This document shows positions 1 through 7,667 of a DNA stretch of 41,252 nucleotides, piece by piece. A program made the translations under genes and the position numbers. Within the stretch, counting starts at the first letter, position 1, and each line of letters opens with the position of its first letter. This stretch comes from SURF-58 sp041305085 (GTDB lineage Archaea; Nanobdellota; Nanobdellia; Woesearchaeales; UBA9642), in contig JBFYMA010000043.1 in assembly GCA_041305085.1 (NCBI GenBank), forward strand, positions 1 to 41,252, written 5' to 3'. The notes under the pieces were generated by a model. That model had not been told where the DNA came from. It searched no databases and saw only the letters and a list, made by a program, of their open reading frames with translations.

Positions 1-55
1 AGGCTCGCTTTTTGCCGGGCTCGCCTAACGTTGTATTGCGGTGCAGCAAGATCAT

Positions 56-162
56 CCCCGAGGGGGCCGACCCCCTTTGCCTATTGAGTTGTATTCCATT
101 ATAGGCTTCGCAGGAATGGCAAAAAAGACATTCCGGACAGAGCCCGAATGTTTGCAGGGCAA
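56..162. repeat. Cluster of short inverted repeats upstream of pepA
   Basis: This 107-base stretch before the first gene holds several small palindromes: a CCCC/GGGG triloop at 56-66, an overlapping GGGGG/CCCCC hairpin at 62-75, GGAATG (113-118) facing CATTCC (129-134), CATTC (129-133) facing GAATG (146-150), and TTGC/GCAA around a 3-base loop at 152-162. No coding sequence is seen in bases 1-210. The hairpins resemble in style, but not in spacing, the phased palindromes downstream of pepA. They could be transcript hairpins of the gene left of the window, or remains of repeat elements. Confidence 0.45.
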
Positions 163-210
163 CAGAAACATTAATAAACAACATCTTAATAGCTTTATTG
201 GGTGATAAGT

Positions 211-1563
211 ATGGAGGCAGTATTCGCACTAAAGCAGACAGGAACAACGATCAAAGGCTTCTTTGAAGGAGAATTAAAAAATCAGAACTTTTCAGGAAAA
301 AAGGATGAATTCTTTTTAAAAGACAATATTCTGCATACAGGCTTGGGAAAAAAAGAAGAGTTCAGCGATGAGTCTGCAAGAATTGCTGCTGCAAATGCTG
401 CAAAATACCTCAGAACCCACAACTATAAGGAATTCTCGATTATTCCTTTTCAGGATAAAATAGTTCCGGTTACAGAAGGGATTATGCTGGGGCTTTACCA
501 GTTCCTTGACTACAAGACCCAGAACCTGGAAGACATAAAAAAGGTGGAAAAGGTTTTTGTGGTTGGAAAAGAAGTACAAAAAAACTCGTTTGAAAAAACT
601 AAGAAGATGTGCGAAATAGTAAATACTACAAGAAACATTCAGAATATGCCTGCAAATGCTGCAACCCCCGAGTTTATGGAAAACTTTGCAAAGGAGCTTG
701 CAAAAAAATACAAGCTCAAGATCAGCGTATGGGACAAAAAAGAGCTTGAAAAAAAAGGTTTTAATGGAGTGCTGTGCGTTGGTCAGGGCAGCACAAAAGA
801 GCCAAGGCTTGTGGTTCTGGAATACAACCCAAAAGGTAAGAAAAAAATCTGCCTTGTTGGCAAAGGAGTGACTTTTGATTCAGGAGGACTAAATATTAAG
901 CCTGGTGACTCGATGCTGGGCATGAAGTTTGACATGAGCGGAGCAGCAGCAGTTTTTGGAAGCATGCAGGCCATTGCAGAGCTCAAGCTGGATGTTCACG
1001 CATTTGGCATAACTCCTTTTGTTGAAAACATGCCAGACGGCAACTCCTACAGGCCTGGAGATGTCATAAAAATGGCCAGCGGCAAGACTGCTGAAATAAT
1101 AAACACAGATGCAGAGGGCAGGATGATACTTGCAGACGCATTATACTATGCAACAACACTTAAGCCTGATTTTATTGTGGATTTTGCAACCCTCACAGGC
1201 GCGTGCATGGTGGCGCTGGGCTATTATTATGCAGGAATAATGGGCAACGATGAAGATCTTATAAAAAAAATAATTGAAGCAGGCCAGAGCACTGGAGAAA
1301 AAGTCTGGCAGCTCCCCTTGACTGATGAATACAGAGAAGACATAAAAAGCGATATTGCAGACGTAAAGCACCTGGGAGAAAGATGGGGTGGGGCAATAAC
1401 AGCTGCAATGTTTCTCAAAGAGTTTGTAGGAGACACAAAATGGGCTCACCTGGATATTGCAGGAACTGCAAATGTTGACAAGGAAAAGCCTTACAAGCCA
1501 GTAGGAGGAACAGGATTTGGGGTAAGGCTGATTGCAGAGCTCCTTGAAAAGATGAAGAAGTAG
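211..1563 (+). CDS. pepA: Leucyl aminopeptidase (M17 family)
   Basis: Cytosolic two-metal aminopeptidase that removes N-terminal residues from peptides. The 450-residue length is normal for the family. The N-terminal half (about 1-170) is the variable M17 N-domain. The catalytic domain shows the VGKGVTFDSGG segment (Lys218, Asp223), metal ligand Asp241 in the KFDMSGAA segment, and the family signature NTDAEGRMIL (Asp300, Glu302, Arg304). The ATG at 211 is preferred over the in-frame GTG at 202 because GGTG at 201-204 sits six bases before it as a ribosome binding site. The stop lies in a 9-base tandem repeat that supplies two more in-frame TAG codons. It stands alone on the plus strand and converges on the beta-CASP gene. 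Identification is secure. Confidence 0.95.
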   Translation: MEAVFALKQTGTTIKGFFEGELKNQNFSGKKDEFFLKDNILHTGLGKKEEFSDESARIAAANAAKYLRTHNYKEFSIIPFQDKIVPVTEGIMLGLYQFLDYKTQNLEDIKKVEKVFVVGKEVQKNSFEKTKKMCEIVNTTRNIQNMPANAATPEFMENFAKELAKKYKLKISVWDKKELEKKGFNGVLCVGQGSTKEPRLVVLEYNPKGKKKICLVGKGVTFDSGGLNIKPGDSMLGMKFDMSGAAAVFGSMQAIAELKLDVHAFGITPFVENMPDGNSYRPGDVIKMASGKTAEIINTDAEGRMILADALYYATTLKPDFIVDFATLTGACMVALGYYYAGIMGNDEDLIKKIIEAGQSTGEKVWQLPLTDEYREDIKSDIADVKHLGERWGGAITAAMFLKEFVGDTKWAHLDIAGTANVDKEKPYKPVGGTGFGVRLIAELLEKMKK

Positions 1564-1599
1564 AAGAAGTAGAAGAGGCAGAAGAAGTAGAAGAAGTAT
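1555..1599 (+). repeat. 9-bp tandem repeat across the pepA stop codon
   Basis: About five copies of the unit GAAGAAGTA (one degenerate) run from the last pepA codons into the 3' region. In the pepA frame they give TAG at 1561, 1570 and 1588; in another frame the same bases read as alternating Glu-Glu-Val. A T-rich stretch follows (about 1614-1640) and may end the transcript. The repeat looks like replication slippage. Confidence 0.7.
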
Positions 1600-1716
1600 G
1601 AGATATAAAAGCATTTTCTTTTTTGTTTATTTTTGTGTTGTTTATGCATTATATATGCACATATAGTGTTCGATTCGGCTTTTTTATAAGAATATGTTTT
1701 ATCAGGTTAGGAGTTG

Positions 1717-1794
1717 CCTTGCAGTGCAAGGGATTAGCCCGCCAAAGGCGGGAAATAACCGGGCTTTGCCCGGCATTGCCTGAGCATAGCTCAG
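1717..1794. repeat. Array of four 15-nt triloop palindromes at 21-bp period
   Basis: Four palindromes, each a perfect 6-bp stem with a 3-base loop, start at 1717, 1738, 1759 and 1780, exactly 21 bases apart with 6-base spacers. The stems are CCTTGC, CCCGCC, CCGGGC and CTGAGC; the loops are AGT, AAA, TTT and ATA. Sequence differs from unit to unit while stem length, loop length and phase are constant, so this is not an ordinary tandem repeat. Twenty-one bases is two turns of B-DNA, which would place every dyad on the same helix face. The array lies in the 315-base gap between convergent pepA and the beta-CASP gene. Possible roles are a bidirectional terminator, a protein-binding or nucleoid site, or a small palindromic mobile element. 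Nothing else is seen in this gap apart from T-rich runs. Confidence 0.85.
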
Positions 1795-1878
1795 CATAAG
1801 CTGGCTGTATAAAGCAGACAGTAAAATCTATCCTGGCAGAAGAAAGAAATAATTTATAAATAATTTCTCAGGTTTTCC

Positions 1879-3156
1879 TCAAATCTCTATCTCGTCGCCA
1901 ACTTTAGGGTAATATACCTTGCATGTCAGGTGCTTTTTTGCCCATGAGGCAATTGCAAGGCCGTGCTCTTTGTCTCCGTGCTGTACTATCAGAATTTTAG
2001 GATTTACTTTTTCTATGTACGCCTTGAGCTCTAAGTCATCAGAGTGTCCTGAAAAGTCATACTTCTGGACTTCGCACTTTACAAAAGTCTTCCATCCCTT
2101 GAGGTAAAAGTATCCATCCTCGTAGAGATGCCTTCCGTTTGTCCTCTTGCACTGGAAACCCATCAGCAGCACAGAATTTTTTGGGTCTGCCCACATATGC
2201 TTGAGGTAGTGCAGCACTGGACCTCCCTGAAGCATTCCAGAGGTTGTGATAAAAATTTTTCCTTTGCCCTGGGCAATCTGGTTTCTCTGCTTTTCTCCTT
2301 TGACTATTTTGCACTTTCTGAGCATCTCCCTGAGCTTTTTTTCATTGTTGAGATAGGCATTTGTGCCTTTGAGTATTGTTTTTGTCATCTTTACGCACAT
2401 TCCGTCAAAGTATACCTGTGCGTTAAATTTTCTTTCTGACAGCATCACAAGTATTTCCTGCGACCTTCCAAGCGCAAATGTTGGTATCAAAACGCTTCCT
2501 CCCCTTGATATTGTTTCCCCTATCTTGTCCAGAAACTTTTGCTTTATCTCCTGCCTGTCTGTCAGTTTTACACCCCCATATGTGGACTCTGTTATAAGCA
2601 CATCCACTTCTCCATAGTCTGTGCTGGCTTTTCGCATCACTGCTGTATCTGCTGTTTTTATGTCTCCGCTATAAACGAGTTTTTTGTTTTCTGCATTTAT
2701 CCATATGGATGCACTTCCGGGAATGTGGCCTGCATTGAAAAACCTGAAGCTTATGTTCCTAAAATTGTAGAGCCTGTCGAACTGGACGATCCGCGTGTTT
2801 CTGTTAACCTTTTTCAGGTCAAAGTTTTCGTATGCAGGCTCTATGTGCCTTATCCTCGCAACTTTGTACGAGTCTTTGAGAAGTATTTTTATCATGCTCT
2901 TTGTCTCTTCTGTGCAGAATATTGGGCAGAGCATGTTTTTGTGCTCAAACAATGGCAGGGCTCCTGAATGGTCCAGATGGGCGTGGCTTAGAAAAAGCCC
3001 GTCTATTTTGTGGTATTCAAAAATTCCTTTTGGATATTCATAGCCTGACTCTGTGAATTTTACTCCTGCATCCAGAATGTACTGATCGCCTTTTACAGCC
3101 AATTCTATACAGCTCTTGCCTACCTCCTGCGCCCCTCCGTGGAATATGAGCTTCAT
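1879..3156 (-). CDS. Beta-CASP metallo-beta-lactamase RNase (CPSF-like)
   Basis: Zinc-dependent RNA endonuclease or 5'-exonuclease of the archaeal aCPSF/RNase J group, acting in mRNA processing and decay. The metallo-beta-lactamase core begins at residue 1; the HAHLDH zinc motif is at 58-63, the later His in the NAGHIPGSAS segment and the Asp in VYSGDIK. The beta-CASP insert follows, with a STYGG segment, an IPTFALGRSQE segment, the GMLQGGP segment and a final HSDDLE/QHGDKE pair. At 425 residues without an N-terminal KH domain it matches the short aCPSF2-type members. It converges with pepA and its start is 130 bp from the flavin reductase start on the other strand. The exact subclass cannot be fixed by eye. 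Confidence 0.9.
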   Translation of the reverse strand: MKLIFHGGAQEVGKSCIELAVKGDQYILDAGVKFTESGYEYPKGIFEYHKIDGLFLSHAHLDHSGALPLFEHKNMLCPIFCTEETKSMIKILLKDSYKVARIRHIEPAYENFDLKKVNRNTRIVQFDRLYNFRNISFRFFNAGHIPGSASIWINAENKKLVYSGDIKTADTAVMRKASTDYGEVDVLITESTYGGVKLTDRQEIKQKFLDKIGETISRGGSVLIPTFALGRSQEILVMLSERKFNAQVYFDGMCVKMTKTILKGTNAYLNNEKKLREMLRKCKIVKGEKQRNQIAQGKGKIFITTSGMLQGGPVLHYLKHMWADPKNSVLLMGFQCKRTNGRHLYEDGYFYLKGWKTFVKCEVQKYDFSGHSDDLELKAYIEKVNPKILIVQHGDKEHGLAIASWAKKHLTCKVYYPKVGDEIEI

Positions 3157-3264
3157 AAAGGTGGTTTGGAGAATATGTTATTTAAAGTTTGTTCTTCACT
3201 CGATGAGGGGAAAAGAAAAAAAACAAGCTTTTTTCCAAAACAAATATTTTGCTTTCATAAATTT

Positions 3265-3273
3265 TTTATAAAA
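3265..3273 (+). promoter_or_regulatory. TATA box of the flavin reductase gene
   Basis: TTTATAAA-type box centred near 3269, about 24 bases before the ATG at 3293 and 18 before the ATG at 3287. The spacing predicts a leaderless transcript starting close to 3293. Confidence 0.6.
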
Positions 3274-3292
3274 TAGATATTTTCCCATGTTT

Positions 3293-3871
3293 ATGGCACT
3301 CAACATTGTTGTGATGTATGGCTCTGTAAGACCTAATAGGCAGGGAATAAAGGCTGCAAAATTTGTTATCAGCCAGCTCGAAAAAAGAGGCCATAATGTG
3401 AGCTTTGCTGATGCAAAAGCGCTGAATATTCCTCTTCTTGAAAAAGTTTTCAAGGATTATGAAAAGGATTCTGTGCCTGAAGGACTGCAAAGGCTTGCAA
3501 AGATGGTTGAAACAGCAGACGCTTATGTATTAATCGCCGGCGAGTATAATCATGGAGTTCAGCCAGGCCTTAAAAACATGATTGACTATTTTTTCAAAGA
3601 GTATTTTTTCAGACCCAGCGCCATTGTAAGCTATTCTTCAGGCGCTTTTGCAGGCATGAGGGCTGCGATGCAGTGGCGCGCAATTCTTGCGCAGGTTGGC
3701 ATGTCCCCAATTCCAACAATATTTTCTGTGCCAAAAGTGCAGGATTCCTTTGACGAGCAGGGAAAACATCTGGACAATTCATATGAGGAGAAAATACAGA
3801 AATTTCTTGATGAGCTTGAGTGGTATGCAAACGCCCTCAAAGAAGCAAGGGCAAAGGGGTTGCCTTACTGA
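3293..3871 (+). CDS. NADPH-dependent FMN reductase family flavoprotein
   Basis: Flavodoxin-fold oxidoreductase that uses NAD(P)H to reduce FMN or, by way of bound FMN, small acceptors such as quinones. The first strand is followed by the phosphate-binding GSVRPNRQG loop (about residues 9-17). The GEYNHGVQPGLKNMIDY segment in the middle is the characteristic flavin-ring and dimer-contact region, and SYSSGAFAGMRAAMQ is the second conserved glycine-rich loop. Length (192 residues) is typical. An ATG two codons upstream (3287) is possible, but the TATA spacing favours 3293. It is monocistronic; the next genes are on the other strand. Substrate is unknown. Confidence 0.85.
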   Translation: MALNIVVMYGSVRPNRQGIKAAKFVISQLEKRGHNVSFADAKALNIPLLEKVFKDYEKDSVPEGLQRLAKMVETADAYVLIAGEYNHGVQPGLKNMIDYFFKEYFFRPSAIVSYSSGAFAGMRAAMQWRAILAQVGMSPIPTIFSVPKVQDSFDEQGKHLDNSYEEKIQKFLDELEWYANALKEARAKGLPY

Positions 3872-3872
3872 G

Positions 3873-4034
3873 TCAGTTTTTTTTCTGTTTTTGGTTTTTC
3901 AGCTTTTCAAAAAAGGAATAAGCCTTCTCATACTGCGCGTTTATGAATTCTGTGTGCAGCTTTTTCCAGCACTTGTGGGTTCTGACATACTCAGCCCACT
4001 TTTCTAGGCTTTCAATGTGTGTTTTGTCTCTCAT
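3873..4034 (-). CDS. Small basic protein (53 aa) linked to a nucleotidyltransferase
   Basis: A 53-codon reading frame starting with ATG at 4034, only three bases after the stop of the upstream nucleotidyltransferase gene, so probably translated with it. The product is charged and predicted helical, with a WAEYVRTH segment (residues 13-20), CWKKLH (22-27) and a Lys-rich tail; one Cys and two Trp suggest a folded helical hairpin. I do not recognise a named family. Coupling to a nucleotidyltransferase suggests a partner protein, perhaps an antitoxin-like or accessory subunit, but this is inference. The reading frame is clean and its composition is protein-like. Confidence 0.55.
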   Translation of the reverse strand: MRDKTHIESLEKWAEYVRTHKCWKKLHTEFINAQYEKAYSFFEKLKNQKQKKN

Positions 4035-4037
4035 TTT

Positions 4038-4589
4038 TTAGCTTAATCTGTATTTTTTTATTAATTTTTTGATATTTTGTATTTCTTCTTCATCAATTTC
4101 ATCTTTATAAACAATCCTTAAATGTTTAGCGTCTTCCATATCTTTGTCTGATTTTAATAGTTCTTCTTTAAAAGCAATATTCATTTCAATACTGCTGAAC
4201 CAGACATTCAGTCCTGTGAGCAGGATCTTTTTTCTGGTTTGGAGCTGGTAATGGTCCAGCTCGTCTTTTGCAAACTTAATTTCCATTTGAGGTATTTGTT
4301 TTCCCGGATAAATATATCTCACGCTCAAGTTATCTTTGAGGTAATCATTGTATATTGTTTCAGGATTGTCTGATTGCATGCACTCAAACTTTTTTGCAAT
4401 ATCTTTGTGAATCTCAACAAATTTTTCTTTAGGAATTTTTGGGATTATCATATCAATATCTTCTGTTGCCCTCGCCCTCCCAGAACTTATTGCTACAAAC
4501 CCTGAAACGATGATGTATTTGCAGTGTTTTTCAACTATTTTGCAGAATTCTGTGCAGAATCTGTCCAGAATGTTTAATTCGTCTGCCAT
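4038..4589 (-). CDS. Nucleotidyltransferase-fold protein (AbiEii/DUF6036-like)
   Basis: Protein of 183 residues with the minimal nucleotidyltransferase fold. The segment VSGFVAISSGRARATEDIDMII (about residues 28-49) has the Gly-rich loop and the Arg-x-Thr-x-Asp-Ile-Asp motif whose aspartates bind metal in this superfamily. A later FKEELLKSDKDMEDAKHL segment matches the Lys-rich helix seen in AbiEii-like proteins. Such proteins transfer nucleotides to RNA or proteins and are often toxins, but chromosomal copies in DPANN archaea are common and mostly uncharacterised. It is followed three bases later by the 53-residue gene and preceded by the NSUN methylase gene. No antitoxin of the AbiEi type is visible. 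Confidence 0.7.
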   Translation of the reverse strand: MADELNILDRFCTEFCKIVEKHCKYIIVSGFVAISSGRARATEDIDMIIPKIPKEKFVEIHKDIAKKFECMQSDNPETIYNDYLKDNLSVRYIYPGKQIPQMEIKFAKDELDHYQLQTRKKILLTGLNVWFSSIEMNIAFKEELLKSDKDMEDAKHLRIVYKDEIDEEEIQNIKKLIKKYRLS

Positions 4590-4619
4590 AAAGCAAGTAT
4601 TTTTGTTAAATTTAAATAA

Positions 4620-5564
4620 TTACCCACTCTTTCGAATCCTTGCGACAAAAAACCCTTCTGTGTCATTATGGTAAGGGTGAATCCTGAGGCACTTTGAAAC
4701 ATCTGGATGGTATTTTTTTCCGTTCAGCTCTGTTATTGGATTGGCGCGCTTGATTGGAAGCTCAATGTTTTCCAGTTTTGCTTCTGGAAACTTTTCTAAT
4801 AAAAAGCTTACAACCCCTTCGTTTTCTTCTGGTTCGAGCGTGCACGTCGAGTAAACCATCACTCCGCCCGGCTTTAAAATAGTGAAAGCCCTCTGTATGA
4901 GTATTTTTTGTATCCTGCTCATCTTTTCCACCAGCCCAAAGCTCCACATCTTCAGAATCTTCAGGCTTTTTCTTATTGTGCCAACCCCTGAGCAGGGCGC
5001 ATCCACAAGTATTCTGTCAAACTCCTGCTGGATTGATTCGCCGTGCATTTTTGTAATCACAACATTTGTGCATCCGCCTCTCTGGATGTTTATTCCAAGA
5101 GCTTTTATCCTGTCTCCGCTTACATCGTTGCTCACCAATATTCCTTTGTTCTGCATCATTGCGCTCATCTGTGTTGCTTTGCTTCCAGGAGCACTGCACA
5201 TGTCCAGGACTGTTTCGTTTGGCTTTGGATCAAGCACAACAGGAGGAATCATGCTGGCGGCTTCCTGAATATATATGTACCCAAGCATGTGCTCTTTAAG
5301 GTTTCCTATGTCAAAGCGCTTTCCGTCTTTGTACTCTATCCAGAATCCTTCGTTGCACCAAGGTATAGGGGTAAGAATCCACCTGTCTTTTAGGCGGTTT
5401 TTTATGTCTTTTACAGTTGCCTTGAGTGTATTGACCCTTATAGCTTTTCTGATATATGAGAGTGAGTACTCCATAAACTTTTCATACTCTTTTCCCAGGA
5501 TTTTTTTGTAGTGCTCTTCAAATTTTTCTTTTATCTCTGCTTTTTGGGGTATTGGCTCTGGCAT
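4620..5564 (-). CDS. NOP2/Sun family RNA (cytosine-C5) methyltransferase
   Basis: SAM-dependent enzyme that makes 5-methylcytosine in tRNA or rRNA. The N-terminal region (about 1-90) is the RNA-recognition part; the Rossmann core starts at LDMCSAPGSKA (motif I, about 120-130). Both NSUN cysteines are present: Cys191 in DAPCSG (motif IV) and Cys241 in STCTLEPEENE (motif VI), the nucleophile position. The 314-residue length suits single-domain archaeal members. No PUA domain is present. The gene is followed by the nucleotidyltransferase gene on the same strand after 30 bases. Which RNA it modifies cannot be told from sequence. Confidence 0.93.
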   Translation of the reverse strand: MPEPIPQKAEIKEKFEEHYKKILGKEYEKFMEYSLSYIRKAIRVNTLKATVKDIKNRLKDRWILTPIPWCNEGFWIEYKDGKRFDIGNLKEHMLGYIYIQEAASMIPPVVLDPKPNETVLDMCSAPGSKATQMSAMMQNKGILVSNDVSGDRIKALGINIQRGGCTNVVITKMHGESIQQEFDRILVDAPCSGVGTIRKSLKILKMWSFGLVEKMSRIQKILIQRAFTILKPGGVMVYSTCTLEPEENEGVVSFLLEKFPEAKLENIELPIKRANPITELNGKKYHPDVSKCLRIHPYHNDTEGFFVARIRKSG

Positions 5565-5596
5565 TTTTCCTGCGAATGTTTATTGTTATAAAAACT

Positions 5597-5684
5597 TTGT
5601 TTTTCGCCAGCCTGCTGACTGGCTTTGTGGTGAAAAACAAAAGGAGAAAAAGCAGGAGGCCCGAGCGAAGCGGGCATGCTCCTG
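5597..5684. repeat. Two strong hairpins in a divergent intergenic region
   Basis: Hairpin one pairs TTGTTTTTC (5597-5605) with GAAAAACAA (5632-5640), with an inner GCCAG/CTGGC stem. Hairpin two pairs CAGGAG (5653-5658) with CTCCTG (5679-5684) around an inner GCCCG/CGGGC stem. They lie in the 225-base gap between two genes that point away from each other, so they cannot simply be terminators of those genes. They may be small repeat elements or part of an untranslated RNA. Confidence 0.5.
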
Positions 5685-5762
5685 TCTATTGACTTGGGTG
5701 GCCTTGAGCTTTTGACATATTGCCAAAAATATTATTTACTATGCCATAGTAACAGAAAGATT

Positions 5763-5770
5763 TTTAAATA
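5763..5770 (+). promoter_or_regulatory. TATA box of the 5790 gene
   Basis: TTTAAATA centred 24 bases before the ATG at 5790, the spacing of a leaderless archaeal promoter. Confidence 0.6.
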
Positions 5771-5789
5771 AACAGCATTACCAAAAACC

Positions 5790-6383
5790 ATGCCTACAAA
5801 AATACTATACCTTGATGCTGCGTTTGAATCATTTGCTCCGCAAATAAAAAAGCTTGTCAAGGCAGCAACATCTTCATCCCCAACAATAACAAGTGATTCT
5901 GGGAAAAGAATTGACCTGCTCGTGGCTGAATCGCACGTGCTCCAAACTATGAGAGTTCAGGAAAATAACCTTATTTACAAACTGCATCCTTCACGAGAAG
6001 AAATAAATATGCTCGAGATTATCCCAAAAAATGGAGATAAAATACCATTTGTCTTGCTTACAAACTATGACGCCAAAAGTGTGCAGCTGCTGACTCCGCA
6101 TAACTCTGTAAATGATTTTTTTTTGCTTACTCCTGTAATGAAAAAAGCAAAAAATATTCATCTTTATTTGGACTATATATCACTTTTTGAAAATATTCTT
6201 TTGCACAAAGAGCCTTATCTTGGGAGGCAGAGCAACATTTTCAACCACAAAACAAACCTTTTGTGCTTTGACTATATGGCCAACGCCTTGAAATCCGGAA
6301 AAGATGTTGTAATAGCTCCCCCTTACACTTGTAACGTTAGAAAAAGCCCTTTGAGAAGAAAAGCGCGAAAAGAGAGTTTCTGA
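5790..6383 (+). CDS. Hypothetical protein, 197 aa
   Basis: I do not recognise this family. The product is soluble with no signal peptide or membrane segment. It opens with a hydrophobic strand and an LDAAFESF segment, and the middle part alternates strands and helices. The C-terminus is strongly basic (an RKSPLRRKARKE-like tail), which could bind nucleic acid. A TATA box at leaderless distance supports the start at 5790 and that the gene is expressed. It converges with the coiled-coil gene with only six bases between stops. Confidence 0.65.
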   Translation: MPTKILYLDAAFESFAPQIKKLVKAATSSSPTITSDSGKRIDLLVAESHVLQTMRVQENNLIYKLHPSREEINMLEIIPKNGDKIPFVLLTNYDAKSVQLLTPHNSVNDFFLLTPVMKKAKNIHLYLDYISLFENILLHKEPYLGRQSNIFNHKTNLLCFDYMANALKSGKDVVIAPPYTCNVRKSPLRRKARKESF

Positions 6384-6389
6384 CAGCTC

Positions 6390-7271
6390 TCAATCCTTTT
6401 CAAAACTCTGAAGAATGAGTATATCATCAGTTGTGAGCTTTTTCTTTTTCTTGAGCTTTTCCTGCACTTCCTCATCCTTTCTCTTCAGGATTGCAATCTC
6501 CTGGCTCTTTCTTTCCTCTTTGAGCTTGATGTTTCTCTTGTCCAGCTCATCCCTGATTTTATTGAGCTGCTCAAGCTTTTCCTTTAATGAATTATTTATC
6601 TCAGAAAACTCTTTTTTCTTTTTTGAAAATTCTTCATACTCTTTCTGCTCCTTTTCCTTTAATTCATCAATCTCTTTGGATAGCAGAATTATTTTTTCGT
6701 GCCACTCCTGGCTCTGGTTTGCATTGTCCTGTATTTGCCTGTGTGCTTCGTCGGCCTTGGACTTTTTGGTTTTTATGTCTTTTTCCTGCTCCCTGAACTC
6801 TGAAAACTTTTCCTCTTCTTTTTTGAGTTCTTCAGCCTTTTTCTTGAGGTCTTTAAGCTCCTTCATGAGAATTTTTTCCTTTTTGAAAGGCATTGCAGAT
6901 GTTTCTATGTCTTCCTCTATTTTTCTCATCCTTGCCCTTATCGCTGAATATGACTCTCTTTTTCCTTTTTCTCCTGACTCATTCACTCTTTTCTTGTCCC
7001 TGACAACTCTTATTTTTTCGCCAATCTCCTTGTTCAGGAAATCCCTTTCTTGCTTTAAGGCCTTGACTTCATCGGTTTTTTTATTCCTTTTATCCTTAAG
7101 CTCCTTAATCTCTCTTATTTTTGAAGAAATAGATTCCTGAAGCGCACTGTGGGCGCTGAAATTGGCTTCTTTAGCCCTATCTATAATGTTAAGGTTTTTT
7201 CTTATTTCCAGGACTTCTTTCTTGACTTTGTCAAGCTCATTTAAAAGGTCTTTTACTTCATCCATAGGCAT
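6390..7271 (-). CDS. Archaeal coiled-coil protein (COG1340-like)
   Basis: Almost the entire 293-residue product is heptad-rich coiled coil dominated by Lys, Glu, Leu and Arg, ending with a short non-coiled segment (KLTTDDILILQSFEKD, last 16 residues). This architecture and length match the widespread archaeal family COG1340, whose role is not established; a link to ribosomes or chromosome structure has been suggested from gene context. Here it lies just downstream of the ribosomal stalk genes on the same strand. The start is uncertain: the ATG at 7271 is chosen, a TTG at 7292 would add seven residues and an ATG at 7265 would remove two. No clear ribosome binding site is seen. Confidence 0.75.
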   Translation of the reverse strand: MPMDEVKDLLNELDKVKKEVLEIRKNLNIIDRAKEANFSAHSALQESISSKIREIKELKDKRNKKTDEVKALKQERDFLNKEIGEKIRVVRDKKRVNESGEKGKRESYSAIRARMRKIEEDIETSAMPFKKEKILMKELKDLKKKAEELKKEEEKFSEFREQEKDIKTKKSKADEAHRQIQDNANQSQEWHEKIILLSKEIDELKEKEQKEYEEFSKKKKEFSEINNSLKEKLEQLNKIRDELDKRNIKLKEERKSQEIAILKRKDEEVQEKLKKKKKLTTDDILILQSFEKD

Positions 7272-7337
7272 TTTGGCGTTGTCATTTTGCAAGCAAGAAA
7301 AACAGGCTTAAAAAAACAAAAAATATGCTTGAGGCGT

Positions 7338-7643
7338 TTAACCGAAGAGCGCGCCCAGACCTGCTGCTGCCTGTTCCTGGCTTACTTTTTCCTCTTTCTT
7401 CTTTTCTTCTTTTTTCTCCTCTTTTGCAGGCTGCCCTGCTGCTGCTGCACCTGCTGCTGGCGCCATCACAGAAGCATTCTTTATTGCTTCGTCAATATTC
7501 ACTCCGTCAAGCGCTGCAATAAGTGACTTGATTCTTCCATCATCAGCCTTTATTCCTGCAGCCTCCACAACTTTTTTGACAGAGGCTTCGTCGACAGCTT
7601 TTCCAGCTTTGTGCAACAACATTGCTGCGTACACGTATTCCAT
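7338..7643 (-). CDS. rpl12: Ribosomal protein L12 (P1/L12ae, archaeal stalk)
   Basis: Acidic stalk protein of the large ribosomal subunit that recruits translation GTPases. The 101-residue product has the helical dimerisation domain (about 1-58), an Ala/Gly/Pro hinge, a Lys/Glu-rich linker, and the conserved C-terminal GLGALFG peptide that binds elongation factors. It is the third gene of the L1-L10-L12 cluster, 24 bases after the L10 stop. A GGAGG-type ribosome binding site precedes the ATG at 7643. Confidence 0.95.
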   Translation of the reverse strand: MEYVYAAMLLHKAGKAVDEASVKKVVEAAGIKADDGRIKSLIAALDGVNIDEAIKNASVMAPAAGAAAAGQPAKEEKKEEKKKEEKVSQEQAAAGLGALFG

Positions 7644-7667
7644 TTTGCATTACCTCCTAAAAAATTA

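Noticed and set aside
1561..1590. Pyrrolysine or stop-codon readthrough at the pepA end
   Set aside because: The enzyme is complete before the first TAG and no pyl genes are seen; repeat slippage explains the pattern.
1141..1614. Minus-strand Leu-rich frame over the pepA end
   Set aside because: Produced by the GAAGAAGTA repeat and by antisense reading of pepA; no promoter or ribosome binding site.
1717..1794. CRISPR array
   Set aside because: Units are 15 nt and differ in sequence, spacers are 6 nt, and no cas genes are nearby.
6415..7140. Plus-strand Ser/Phe-rich 241-codon frame
   Set aside because: It is the complement of the Lys/Glu-rich coiled-coil gene, whose codon bias opens the reverse frame.
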